Under the pieces are notes generated by a model. That model was given only the letters and a program-made list of their open reading frames with translations. It did not search any database and was not told where the DNA came from. Position numbers and translations under genes: made by a program. DNA of 64,000 nt from Wenyingzhuangia fucanilytica. Its GTDB lineage: Bacteria; Bacteroidota; Bacteroidia; Flavobacteriales; Flavobacteriaceae. Location: the NCBI RefSeq assembly GCF_001697185.1, contig NZ_CP014224.1:1054001-1118000 (forward strand), in the 5' to 3' direction. Position 1 is the first letter of the stretch. Each line of letters opens with the position of its first letter. Shown here in pieces: positions 54,060 to 62,136 of this stretch.

Positions 54060-55076
54060 ATGTCAAAAATTATCAAAACAGGGTTGTTGTCTTTTGGACT
54101 ATCAGGAAAAGTTTTTCATGCACCTTTTGTTAATGAACATAAAGGTTTTGAATTAACCGCAGTGGTAGAAAGAAGCAAAAAAGTAATTAAAGATTTGTAT
54201 CCAACTGTTATTAGTTACAATAATATTGATGAAATATTAGCGGATAGTAATATTGATTTAATTATTGTGAACACCCCAAATAATACCCATTACAATTTTG
54301 CTGTAAAAGCATTACAGGCTAAAAAACATGTGTTGATGGAAAAGCCTTTTGCAATAACATCTAAAGAAGCAAAAGAATTGTACAACATAGCAGTAGAAAA
54401 TAATTGTAGCATACTTGCTTATCAAAACAGGAGGTTTGACAGTGATTATTTATCTGTAAAAAAAGTTTTGGAGTCGGGAGATTTGGGTGATGTAGTAGAA
54501 GCTCACATAAGGTTTGATAGATATAAAACCGAAATTGGTCCTAAAGTAGCTAAAGAAACTGCCAGCATTCCAGGTAGTGGAATTACTTATGATTTGGGTT
54601 CTCATATTGTAGATGCAGCCATTTCCTTATTTGGAAATCCTATAAGTTGGCATAAAAAGAAAGGTTATTATAGAGAAAATACTCAGGTTGATGATTTTAT
54701 GAGTGCCTCCATAGAGTTTCCTAATAATGTTCATGTTCAGGTAACTACAAGTATGCTGGTGCCAAATCCTCAACCCGCTTTTGTGATTCACGGAACCAAA
54801 GGAACTTATGTAAAGCAAAGAATTAATTTACAAGAAGAGCAGTTGATGCAAGGAATGCAAATTACTGATGAGAATTATGGAATTGAACCTAAGGGAAATG
54901 AAGGAACTTTAACAATTGCTGTAAATGCTATGGAGAAAAAAATAGTTAAAATTACATCTGAGCCAGCAACTTATATGCACATTTTTGAAGCTGTTTATCA
55001 AACCATTATTAATGGAAAACAATATCCTATTACCAAAGCACAAATCATAAAACAATTAGAGATATTAGAGGACTAA
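54060..55076 (+). CDS. Gfo/Idh/MocA-family oxidoreductase
   Basis: A 338-residue NAD(P)-dependent sugar-type oxidoreductase with an N-terminal Rossmann domain (KTGLLSFGLSGKVFHAPFV, an unusual G-L-S-G loop), the EKPFA motif (near residue 96), and the catalytic-domain block GGTYDLGSHIVDAA-like GSGITYDLGSHIVDA. It resembles YdgJ/YvaA-type scyllo-inositol or sugar dehydrogenases. ATG 54060 is preferred over TTG 54030. The next gene on the strand is a sulfatase. Confidence 0.88.
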   Translation: MSKIIKTGLLSFGLSGKVFHAPFVNEHKGFELTAVVERSKKVIKDLYPTVISYNNIDEILADSNIDLIIVNTPNNTHYNFAVKALQAKKHVLMEKPFAITSKEAKELYNIAVENNCSILAYQNRRFDSDYLSVKKVLESGDLGDVVEAHIRFDRYKTEIGPKVAKETASIPGSGITYDLGSHIVDAAISLFGNPISWHKKKGYYRENTQVDDFMSASIEFPNNVHVQVTTSMLVPNPQPAFVIHGTKGTYVKQRINLQEEQLMQGMQITDENYGIEPKGNEGTLTIAVNAMEKKIVKITSEPATYMHIFEAVYQTIINGKQYPITKAQIIKQLEILED

Positions 55077-55200
55077 ACTTCTACTGATAATGTCTTTATG
55101 TTTTAATGATGAGTTGTGAGTATAAACGCATAAAGTTATGCTTGTTTCCAACTCAATTTTTAAGAGCAAAAATTTATCACATAATTTTAAAACTAAGAAA

Positions 55201-56784
55201 ATGATTTTTAGGCGTATTTTTTATTTTTTGTCACTATTGCTAATTACCTCTTGTAAAACAGAACAAAAAGTAGAAGAACCTGAGCAAAAAAACATCTTAT
55301 TTATTTTGGCTGATGATTTTGGGTATAATGATATTAGTTATAGAAATGATAATTTTTATGAAACTCCAAACATAGACCGTATTGCTAAAGAAGGAACAGC
55401 TTTTAATGAAGGATATGCAGCATGTCAGGTTTGTAGTCCGTCAAGAGCAAGTATTTTAACAGGAAAGTTTCCTGCACGTCATGGAATAACAGATTGGATA
55501 GGAGCTAAATCAGGAGAGGAATGGAGAAAAAAGAATAGATTTTCTAAATTATTACCAGCAGATTACAATCATAATCTAGCAAAAGACTATGTTACTTTAC
55601 CGGAGGCATTAAAAGAAGAAGGATATAAAACTTTTTTTGCAGGAAAATGGCATTTAGGGGAAAAAGGCTCTTGGCCAGAAGATCATGGTTTTGATATTAA
55701 TATTGGTGGTTGGGATGCAGGAAGCCCACATGGAGGTTATTTTGCACCCTATAAAAATCCTAATTTAAAAAGTGGAAAAGATGGTGAGAATTTAAGCATG
55801 CGCTTGGCAAAAGAAACGGTAAAGTTTATGAAAGAACATAAAAACGAAAAGTTTTTTGCCTACTTATCTTTTTATGCAGTGCACGGGCCTATACAAACCA
55901 CACATGATAAATGGAAAAAATATCAAGAAAAAGCACTTATAAATGGAGTAGAAGAAAAAGGTTTTAAAATGGGAACTTTTTTGCCTATTAGGCAAACACA
56001 AGACAATCCTATTTATGGAGGATTAGTGGAGTCTATGGATGATGCAGTAGGAGTGGTGTTAGATGGTTTAAAAGAACTGGGCTTAGATAAAAATACGATT
56101 ATAGTTTTTACTTCGGATAATGGAGGAGTTTCTGCTGGAGATGCTTTTTCAACATCAAATTTACCTTTGAGAGGAGGAAAGGGATATCAATATGAAGGTG
56201 GAATTAAAGAGCCTTATTTTATTAAAGTTCCTTGGATTAAATCTAAAAATAACCAAAACAATACTCCTGTATCAGGAACAGATTTTTATCCTACTTTGTT
56301 AGATTTGGTTGGAGCAAAATTAAGACCTGAAGAACATCAAGATGGAGTTAGTTTGGTTCCTTTGTTAAAAGGAGAAAAAATTAAAGAACGTCCTCTTGTT
56401 TGGCATTATCCACATTATGGTAATCAAGGGGGAGAACCTTCGTCAATAATTAGAGAAGGAGATTGGAAGTTGATTCATTACTACGAAGATGGTAGAGATG
56501 AATTGTATAACATTACATTAGATCAAGAAGAGAAAAACAATGTAGTGTTAGAGCATAAAGAAATGGCAAGTAATTTAAAAACAAAATTATTTGATTACTT
56601 GGCCGAAGTAGGAGCTAATTTTCCAGAAAAAGATCCTTTGTATGATGCTGAAAAAGAAGCTGCTTATCTTCATAAGGTATCGACTAAAACAATGCAAAGT
56701 TTAGAAAAACAAAGAATTAATTTTTTAAAATCAGATTTTAAACCCAATGATGATTGGTGGGGAAGTTTACAAACCATGGATTAA
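55201..56784 (+). CDS. sulfatase lipoprotein, S1 family
   Basis: A 527-residue sulfatase with a lipoprotein signal (LLITSCK, Cys18). Metal-binding ADD at 37-39, and Cys78 in CSPSRASILTGK is the residue that becomes formylglycine. GKWHLG and FTSDNGG supply further active-site residues. It differs clearly from the sulfatase at 24430, so it is not a recent duplicate. ATG 55201 gives the lipobox; upstream codons from 55138 are discarded. Confidence 0.92.
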   Translation: MIFRRIFYFLSLLLITSCKTEQKVEEPEQKNILFILADDFGYNDISYRNDNFYETPNIDRIAKEGTAFNEGYAACQVCSPSRASILTGKFPARHGITDWIGAKSGEEWRKKNRFSKLLPADYNHNLAKDYVTLPEALKEEGYKTFFAGKWHLGEKGSWPEDHGFDINIGGWDAGSPHGGYFAPYKNPNLKSGKDGENLSMRLAKETVKFMKEHKNEKFFAYLSFYAVHGPIQTTHDKWKKYQEKALINGVEEKGFKMGTFLPIRQTQDNPIYGGLVESMDDAVGVVLDGLKELGLDKNTIIVFTSDNGGVSAGDAFSTSNLPLRGGKGYQYEGGIKEPYFIKVPWIKSKNNQNNTPVSGTDFYPTLLDLVGAKLRPEEHQDGVSLVPLLKGEKIKERPLVWHYPHYGNQGGEPSSIIREGDWKLIHYYEDGRDELYNITLDQEEKNNVVLEHKEMASNLKTKLFDYLAEVGANFPEKDPLYDAEKEAAYLHKVSTKTMQSLEKQRINFLKSDFKPNDDWWGSLQTMD

Positions 56785-56802
56785 ATTTTACTAACTGTTA
56801 AG

Positions 56803-56834
56803 AAAAAGCTCTGAGATTATTCAGAGCTTTTTTT
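56803..56834 (+). terminator. Rho-independent terminator after the sulfatase
   Basis: A 12-bp perfect stem (56803-56814 with 56821-56832) with a T run to 56834. Confidence 0.9.
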
Positions 56835-56870
56835 ATAAATAAATACTTATATATTTTAACTTGTAATGGA

Positions 56871-56897
56871 ATGTGTTAGTTATATTAACTAGCACAT
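56871..56897. repeat. 27-bp dyad upstream of the metalloprotease gene
   Basis: The arms 56871-56882 and 56886-56897 (ATGTGTTAGTTA / TAACTAGCACAT) are complementary except for one T-G pair, with TAT between. It lies about 90 bases before the metalloprotease gene. There is no T tract after it; it may be a protein-binding site. Confidence 0.6.
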
Positions 56898-56920
56898 AAT
56901 TAATAAAATAAGAATCCTTG

Positions 56921-56932
56921 ATAGCGTTCATA
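56921..56932 (-). promoter_or_regulatory. shared 12-bp motif, copy 1
   Basis: On the minus strand this reads TATGAACGCTAT, identical to 60033-60044 in the control region of the AraC gene. It lies about 55 bases before the metalloprotease start. Confidence 0.5.
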
Positions 56933-56987
56933 TTTAATGCATATGGATTCATAAAAAAAAGGATCTGTGTTTAACTTGTGTGTAGTT

Positions 56988-57632
56988 ATGAAAACAAGAA
57001 AAGTAAAAATAATCATCTTACTTATTTTAATCGCATTAGGATTTTATCATTATATGAGCGCACAAGAAATATCAAACAAAATAATACCAACAAGAATTAA
57101 AGAGGAAGCTAATATAGCATTGTCTCATTATCCTGATTTAGAAAAAACAGCCATAGAATTTGTTATAAAACCTAGTTTAAAAACATCATTTATGAAAGCT
57201 CAACCTGTTTTTTCAAATATTTTAAATCCTACCAAGAGTAGAAAATATAAAATATACATCAGCAATAATTTTATGGTAGAAAACAAAAAGGTAAGTCTAG
57301 ATGAAATTCCTAAAAATGTTTTAATAGGTTGGTTAGGGCATGAATTGGGTCACATTATGGATTATAAAAACAGGAGTGGTGTTAATTTAATTTTTTTTGG
57401 TTTTCGTTACTTGTTTTCGGGTAAACATATTAGAGAAGCAGAAAGGGTAGCAGATTCTTATGCGGTTTCTAATGGAATGGGGGAGTATATTTTGGCAACC
57501 AAAAATTATATTTTAAATCAGGCAGGTTTTTCCGAGGCATACAAGAATAGAATTAAAAGATTATATGTTTCTCCAGATGAAATTTTAGAATTGATTGCAG
57601 AAACAGATAGTATTAACAACTTAAAAAAATAA
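56988..57632 (+). CDS. membrane-anchored zinc metalloprotease (HExxH)
   Basis: A 214-residue protein with an N-terminal membrane anchor (about 7-22) and a metallopeptidase motif GHELGHIMDY (HELGH). A following glutamate in IREAERVADSYAV (ExxxD-like) fits the gluzincin-type third ligand. I do not recognise the exact family. ATG 56988 is used, as a TTG at 56967 gives a poor N-terminus. The GH3 gene follows after 2 bases. Confidence 0.75.
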   Translation: MKTRKVKIIILLILIALGFYHYMSAQEISNKIIPTRIKEEANIALSHYPDLEKTAIEFVIKPSLKTSFMKAQPVFSNILNPTKSRKYKIYISNNFMVENKKVSLDEIPKNVLIGWLGHELGHIMDYKNRSGVNLIFFGFRYLFSGKHIREAERVADSYAVSNGMGEYILATKNYILNQAGFSEAYKNRIKRLYVSPDEILELIAETDSINNLKK

Positions 57633-57634
57633 AG

Positions 57635-59170
57635 ATGGCAATTATAGGAAGCATTATAAAAACAGCAATAGAGTTAAAAGAAACGCTAACCCCAGAAGTA
57701 TCACCACCAAAAGCTCAATTAGAAGTTTTAAAACATTTAATTGAAAGGGGAAGGGATACCGAGTTTGGAAAAGCTTATAAATTTAAAGAGATTTTAGCCT
57801 CAGAAGATATTCAAAAGTCTTTTGCAGAAAAAGTTCCGTATTTTGATTATCACCAAATGGAAAAAGAATGGTGGCATAAAACTATTGATGGTAGACCAAA
57901 TGTAAGTTGGCCTGGTAGTCCTAATTATTTTGCTTTAAGTTCTGGTACAACTGGTAAAAAAAGTAAAAGAATTCCTGTGACTGATGAAATGATTACAGCT
58001 ATTAGAGATGCCGGAATTAAACAAGTAGAGGCTTTGGCTAATTTTGATTTGCCCTCAGAGTTTTTTGAAAAAGAAATGATGATGTTAGGAAGTTCTACTG
58101 ATTTAGAAAAAAATAACAATAAACTAGAAGGAGAAATTAGTGGTATTTCTGCAGCTAATATTCCTAGTTGGTTTAGAGGTTATTACAAACCAGGAGAAGA
58201 GATTGCTAAAATTGATGATTGGGATGAGCGTGTAGAAGAAATTGCTGAAAGAGCTAAAGAATGGGACATTGCCGGACTTAGTGGAATTCCGTCTTGGATG
58301 GAAATGATGATGCAAAAAGTGATTGAACATCACGGTGCAAATGATATACATGATATTTGGCCAAACTTACAAGTTTATACTTCGGGTGGAGTAGCATTTT
58401 CTGCTTATGAAAAAAGTTTTAATAAACTATTAAAGCACCCAATTACGGTGATTGATACCTATTTGGCATCAGAAGGGTTTATTGCTTTTCAAGAAAGGCC
58501 AGAAACATCTGCCATGAAATTGGTATTAGATAATGGTATTTATTTTGAGTTTGTTCCTTTTGAACCAGAATATATTTTAGAAGATGGTTCTTTAGACCAA
58601 AATGCACCTGTATTAACTATTGATGAGGTGGAGAAAGAAAAAGATTATGTATTGCTAATTTCTACAGTGGCTGGGGCTTGGCGATATTTAATAGGAGATA
58701 CTATTGAGTTTACCGATGTGGAACGTGCAGAAATTAAAATTACAGGAAGAACCAAATTTTTCTTAAATGTGGTAGGTTCTCAGTTATCTGTTAGTAAAAT
58801 GGATGCTGCTTTAAGAGAACTAGAAAATAAATACGATATAGAAATACCAGAATTTACTTTGGCTGCTACTAGAATTAACGAAGAATTTCATCACCATTGG
58901 TATTTAGGAACGGATAATACTTCTTTAGATGAAATTGAAGTAGCCAAAACTCTTGATCAATTATTGTCAGAAGCGAACAATAATTATAAAGTAGCCAGAA
59001 CAAAAGCCTTAAAAGGAATAAAAGTGAGTATAGTTCCTACCAATGTTTTTGCAGAGTGGAATGCACATCAAAAGAAAAAAGGAGGGCAAGTTAAAATGGA
59101 AAGGGTAATGAGTGAAGAAAAGTTTAAAGACTGGGAAAGTTTTGTACACTCTTTAAACAAAGCGTCATAA
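57635..59170 (+). CDS. GH3-family acyl-acid ligase-like protein
   Basis: A 511-residue member of the GH3 (auxin-responsive promoter) family of adenylating enzymes: ALSSGTTGKKSKRIPVTDEM (the phosphate-binding loop, about 96-115), YLASEGFIAFQ, and the hinge region VGSQLSVSKMDAAL. Bacterial members, common in Bacteroidota, are thought to conjugate amino acids or amines to acyl acids, but no substrate is known. It is cotranscribed with the metalloprotease. Confidence 0.88.
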   Translation: MAIIGSIIKTAIELKETLTPEVSPPKAQLEVLKHLIERGRDTEFGKAYKFKEILASEDIQKSFAEKVPYFDYHQMEKEWWHKTIDGRPNVSWPGSPNYFALSSGTTGKKSKRIPVTDEMITAIRDAGIKQVEALANFDLPSEFFEKEMMMLGSSTDLEKNNNKLEGEISGISAANIPSWFRGYYKPGEEIAKIDDWDERVEEIAERAKEWDIAGLSGIPSWMEMMMQKVIEHHGANDIHDIWPNLQVYTSGGVAFSAYEKSFNKLLKHPITVIDTYLASEGFIAFQERPETSAMKLVLDNGIYFEFVPFEPEYILEDGSLDQNAPVLTIDEVEKEKDYVLLISTVAGAWRYLIGDTIEFTDVERAEIKITGRTKFFLNVVGSQLSVSKMDAALRELENKYDIEIPEFTLAATRINEEFHHHWYLGTDNTSLDEIEVAKTLDQLLSEANNNYKVARTKALKGIKVSIVPTNVFAEWNAHQKKKGGQVKMERVMSEEKFKDWESFVHSLNKAS

Positions 59171-59187
59171 ATCAAAATATTAAAACA

Positions 59188-59222
59188 AAAAGGATCAAAT
59201 ATTTATACTATTTGATCCTTTT
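59188..59222 (+). terminator. terminator after the GH3 gene (first of two)
   Basis: A 14-bp perfect stem (59188-59201 with 59209-59222). Confidence 0.87.
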
Positions 59223-59230
59223 ATAAAATT

Positions 59231-59261
59231 AAAAACCAGAGAAAGCTTCTCTGGTTTTTTT
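59231..59261. terminator. second terminator before the lipoprotein genes
   Basis: A 13-bp stem (59231-59243 with 59247-59259), loop AGC, with a T run of seven on the plus strand and A5 on the left flank, so it can act on both strands. It ends the GH3 unit and the minus-strand lipoprotein unit. Confidence 0.88.
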
Positions 59262-59286
59262 GAATAAAACTTTAATAGGTTATTTA

Positions 59287-59493
59287 TTATTCAGTTGCGT
59301 CTTCGGCCTCATCGGCTACTTCGTCAGCAGCATCTTTAATAGCGTCACCTGCATCGTGTGCAGCATCATCTATGTCGTCTCCAATTTGTTCTATTTTGTC
59401 TTCTACTTTTTCTGATTTAGATTTTTCTTTACAAGAAAAGGTTAAAACAGAGGCACATAATACAATAGCGATTGGTAAGATTGATTTCTTCAT
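59287..59493 (-). CDS. small acidic lipoprotein, paralogue A
   Basis: A 68-residue lipoprotein (lipobox TFSC, Cys21) with a highly acidic, Ala/Asp-rich amphipathic helix (KVEDKIEQIGDDIDDAAHDA...). It is a close paralogue of the neighbour at 59545 and was probably formed by tandem duplication. Such proteins are often induced by stress in flavobacteria, but no function is known. Confidence 0.82.
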   Translation of the reverse strand: MKKSILPIAIVLCASVLTFSCKEKSKSEKVEDKIEQIGDDIDDAAHDAGDAIKDAADEVADEAEDATE

Positions 59494-59544
59494 GATAATT
59501 TTTTTTGAGTTAATATTTATTTAGTTTTTATGTTTTTTCTTTTT

Positions 59545-59748
59545 CTAATTGGTAGCATCTTTTACTTCATCGGCAATATCATCAGCGGCATCTTTAATAG
59601 CATCTCCTGCATCGTGTACAGCATCACCAATGTCATCACCAATTTCTTCAATTTTATCTTCTACTTTTTCCGAAGTAGATTTTTCTTTACAAGCCATAGC
59701 AACAGTTAATGTAAATATTAGGGCTATGGGCAATATTAATTTTTTCAT
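59545..59748 (-). CDS. small acidic lipoprotein, paralogue B
   Basis: A 67-residue lipoprotein (lipobox AMAC, Cys20) sharing the same helical body with paralogue A (SEKVEDKIE, HDAGDAIKDAAD) but with a different signal peptide. It lies 21 bases after the DUF1328 gene, so A, B and DUF1328 probably form one transcript. Confidence 0.82.
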   Translation of the reverse strand: MKKLILPIALIFTLTVAMACKEKSTSEKVEDKIEEIGDDIGDAVHDAGDAIKDAADDIADEVKDATN

Positions 59749-59769
59749 AACAATATTTTTTTAAGGGTT

Positions 59770-59931
59770 TTATATTAATTTTTTCCCAAATAATAAGGAG
59801 AGTACAAAGAGTACAATAAAAATGTAAAACAAAATTTTTGCAATACTGGCTGCACTAGCTGCAATACCAGAGAATCCTAATAATCCGGCTATAATAGCAA
59901 GAATAATAAATGATATAGTCCACCTTAACAT
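59770..59931 (-). CDS. DUF1328 membrane protein (YtjA-like)
   Basis: A 53-residue protein with two membrane helices (about 4-21 and 28-47): [20 protein letters not shown], then [19 protein letters not shown]. The pattern [20 protein letters not shown] is typical of DUF1328. Relatives are stress-associated small membrane proteins of unknown role. It is the first gene of the lipoprotein unit. Confidence 0.85.
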   Translation of the reverse strand: MLRWTISFIILAIIAGLLGFSGIAASAASIAKILFYIFIVLFVLSLLFGKKLI

Positions 59932-60015
59932 AACGTATTTTTTTTGATTAATTGTATATACCCTTGTGGTAAATACCTTGTACTGTAAAGATAAAGCTAT
60001 CCTATGTTAATGTTT

Positions 60016-60044
60016 AACGCTATCGGTAAGTATATGAACGCTAT
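60016..60044. promoter_or_regulatory. paired AACGCTAT motif, copy 2 of the 12-bp motif
   Basis: AACGCTAT occurs at 60016-60023 and again at 60037-60044, 21 bp apart (about two helical turns). The second is part of TATGAACGCTAT (60033-60044), also found inverted at 56921-56932. It lies between the divergent DUF1328 and AraC genes, so it may be a binding site of the AraC regulator. Confidence 0.5.
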
Positions 60045-60141
60045 TGCATTTTGGTTTACAATTAACTTAGGTTAGTTTTATATGGAGTATTAAAAATGAT
60101 AAGTTTATCTTTACAAAGAAAAAGAAAAACATTTCTTCAAT

Positions 60142-61185
60142 ATGATAGAAATAAATATTACTGCAACCAATTTAGAAGACTCTGTAAAACAAATACAATC
60201 TGTTTTAGGAGGTGTTTTTAAAGAAAGATGGGGAGAACACACATTAACCGTAAATAATGAAAATGCTTTTGGAAGTATTCGTTTTATACAGTTTGATAGA
60301 GGTGTAAGCATGTTTGAAATAGACATGGTTTTTAATGATGAGGTTTTGTTGTTAAGAGATACGTCTTTGTATAATCCTATAAGATTTTCTTACTGTTTAG
60401 AAGGTTATTATGAGCACCATTTTCACAATACTACTAAAAGAAAAAAAGTAGATCAGTTTCAATCTGTTATTATTTCGGGTAGAGATGGAGGTTATACTTA
60501 TAGTTATCTACCTAAAGGAATTAAGGTTAGAACCAATGAAATTCAGGTTTTAAGAAATAAATTTATTGGTAGAGCTTTAAACCCAATAGATACTTTAAAT
60601 GATAAATTACACGAGGTTTTTTTAGATGCAGATCACGAAAATAAATTTTCATACTTTGGATCTCACAATTTAAAGTTAGCAGATCATATCAATTTTTTAT
60701 CCACCATCAAAAAGAAAGGATTGATAAAAATGTTATTGATAGAGAGTAAAGTGTATGAAATTTTATCACAACATATTTTTCAGCACAACCAAGCTATGAG
60801 CGGTCAAACTTTAGAAACTTCTTTATTAAAAAGTGAATTAAAGTTGGTTAGAAAATATGCTAAAAAAATAATAAAAACCCCTGCGGTTAACTATTCTTTA
60901 GAATCTATTTCAGAAGAAACTGGATTAACACAAGCTAAACTACAAGAAGGTTTTAAATTACTTTACAATAGAACTGTTACAGAATATATTAGACATATAA
61001 GGCTTAAAGAGGCTAGAGATTTAATGAATACTACTGATATGAATGTGTCAGAAATTGTGTACACTGTTGGTTTTAGTAGTAGAAGTTATTTTTCTAAAAT
61101 TTTTAAATCTAAGTTTGATATTAGCCCTAGTGAATATTTAAAATTAAGAAATGAAAAAACGCTTCTTCAAAATGAAGAAGCGTAA
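60142..61185 (+). CDS. AraC-family transcriptional regulator of the stress cluster
   Basis: A 347-residue regulator with an N-terminal sensing region (to about 230; EGYYEHHFHNTTKR) and a C-terminal double HTH (about 245-340; SEETGLTQAKLQEGFKLLYN, then MNVSEIVYTVGFSSRSYFSKIF). A TATCTTTA sequence at 60106-60113 may be its -7 box. It divides two groups of stress-like genes and is a candidate regulator of both. The last codons form half of the terminator for the opposite strand. Confidence 0.87.
   Translation: MIEINITATNLEDSVKQIQSVLGGVFKERWGEHTLTVNNENAFGSIRFIQFDRGVSMFEIDMVFNDEVLLLRDTSLYNPIRFSYCLEGYYEHHFHNTTKRKKVDQFQSVIISGRDGGYTYSYLPKGIKVRTNEIQVLRNKFIGRALNPIDTLNDKLHEVFLDADHENKFSYFGSHNLKLADHINFLSTIKKKGLIKMLLIESKVYEILSQHIFQHNQAMSGQTLETSLLKSELKLVRKYAKKIIKTPAVNYSLESISEETGLTQAKLQEGFKLLYNRTVTEYIRHIRLKEARDLMNTTDMNVSEIVYTVGFSSRSYFSKIFKSKFDISPSEYLKLRNEKTLLQNEEA
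61154..61183 (-). terminator. terminator of the Dps operon, inside the AraC coding end
   Basis: A 10-bp perfect stem (61159-61168 with 61174-61183) is followed on the minus strand by a T run of six (61154-61159). It lies just after the stop of the small gene at 61189 and encodes the last residues of the AraC protein. Confidence 0.85.
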
Positions 61186-61188
61186 TAT

Positions 61189-61398
61189 TTATGATGCTTT
61201 GTTTTTGTTTCTAAACAAAAACTCAAATCCATATTGAGTTGCTTTTTTTAAGAGATAAGTTTGTATCCATTGGTAAGGTTGAAATTTATCTATGGTACTG
61301 TTTTTTACATACTTTAATTCCTCAATTGCAATTTTTCTCCTTAGTTGTAATATTTTTAAATCTTTATCTATCTCTTCTAAATTTTTATAATCTTTCAT
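61189..61398 (-). CDS. small protein of the Dps operon (69 residues)
   Basis: A basic, helical protein with no signal peptide (ITELRRKIAIEELKY-like stretch, QPYQWIQTYLLKKATQYG). It may be the DUF6327-type protein seen with YtxH and holin-like genes, but I cannot confirm this. Last gene of the operon, 11 bases after the holin-like gene. Confidence 0.65.
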   Translation of the reverse strand: MKDYKNLEEIDKDLKILQLRRKIAIEELKYVKNSTIDKFQPYQWIQTYLLKKATQYGFEFLFRNKNKAS

Positions 61399-61409
61399 GT
61401 TGATTGAGT

Positions 61410-61766
61410 TTAAGATTTCGAGAAAAAAGTTTTAGAAACCATTTTTATAACACGACTTTCAATAAGTGGTTTTCTATAAATATATACTAGAAGCGTTATT
61501 ACAAATAAAATTCCGGAAATAAAAAGTAAGGCGTAATGCACATTGTTAAAAAGATCAATGCAAATTAATACACCTTCAATAATTAAGACAATAAAAGACA
61601 CGAATAAAAGAGAGCCAATAATAAAGCTTTTAAAAAGTAAACTAAAAGCAATACTAAGCTGCTGAAAAGTTTTTAACTCTATATATTCTTTAGTAGCATC
61701 TACATAGTCTTCACTACTTTTGGAAATTTGTCTAGATGTTTTATTGATGTTTTTTAATAAACTCAT
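61410..61766 (-). CDS. holin-superfamily-like (YqjE/DUF1469) membrane protein
   Basis: A 118-residue protein with two membrane helices (about 44-68 and 76-95) and a cytosolic, polar N-terminus (KTSRQISKSSEDYVDATKEY). Its layout fits the YqjE/phage-holin-like group that accompanies YtxH and YqjD proteins. Its start codon overlaps the ytxH stop. Confidence 0.72.
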   Translation of the reverse strand: MSLLKNINKTSRQISKSSEDYVDATKEYIELKTFQQLSIAFSLLFKSFIIGSLLFVSFIVLIIEGVLICIDLFNNVHYALLFISGILFVITLLVYIYRKPLIESRVIKMVSKTFFSKS

Positions 61767-62095
61767 TATGATTTTTGTAGTGTTTTATTTTTCTCTTTCA
61801 ATATTTCAAGTTGCTTTTCTAAAGAATCAATTACATCTTCTGCTTTATGACTCCCTTTAGATACTACATCTTCAATTAATTCTTCTAAAGTTTCTTTTTT
61901 AGAACTAATGCTATCAGCAACACTATTTCTTATAGATTCTGCTTCTTCAACAATAGTTTCTCCAGTTTCATTAATTTTTTCTTTTATTTTTTTTCTGGTT
62001 TTGCTTCCTTTTGCTGGGGCAAATAAAACTCCTAATGCTGCTCCTATGGTTGCTCCTGCTAAAATTCCTAATGCTGTATTTGTGTTCTTACTCAT
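61766..62095 (-). CDS. YtxH-domain protein
   Basis: A 109-residue protein: a Gly/Ala-rich N-terminal membrane segment (ILAGATIGAALGVLFAPAKG, about 11-30) followed by a charged coiled-coil region. YtxH-type proteins are general-stress proteins of unknown biochemical role. Overlaps the next gene by one base. Confidence 0.87.
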   Translation of the reverse strand: MSKNTNTALGILAGATIGAALGVLFAPAKGSKTRKKIKEKINETGETIVEEAESIRNSVADSISSKKETLEELIEDVVSKGSHKAEDVIDSLEKQLEILKEKNKTLQKS

Positions 62096-62136
62096 GTTTT
62101 TTTTATTTTAAAGTTAATAATATTTTTTTGATGATG

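Noticed and set aside
59549-59764. Plus-strand Ser/Ala-rich frame
   Set aside because: It is the complement of the acidic lipoprotein gene; the composition follows from the repeated Asp/Ala codons.
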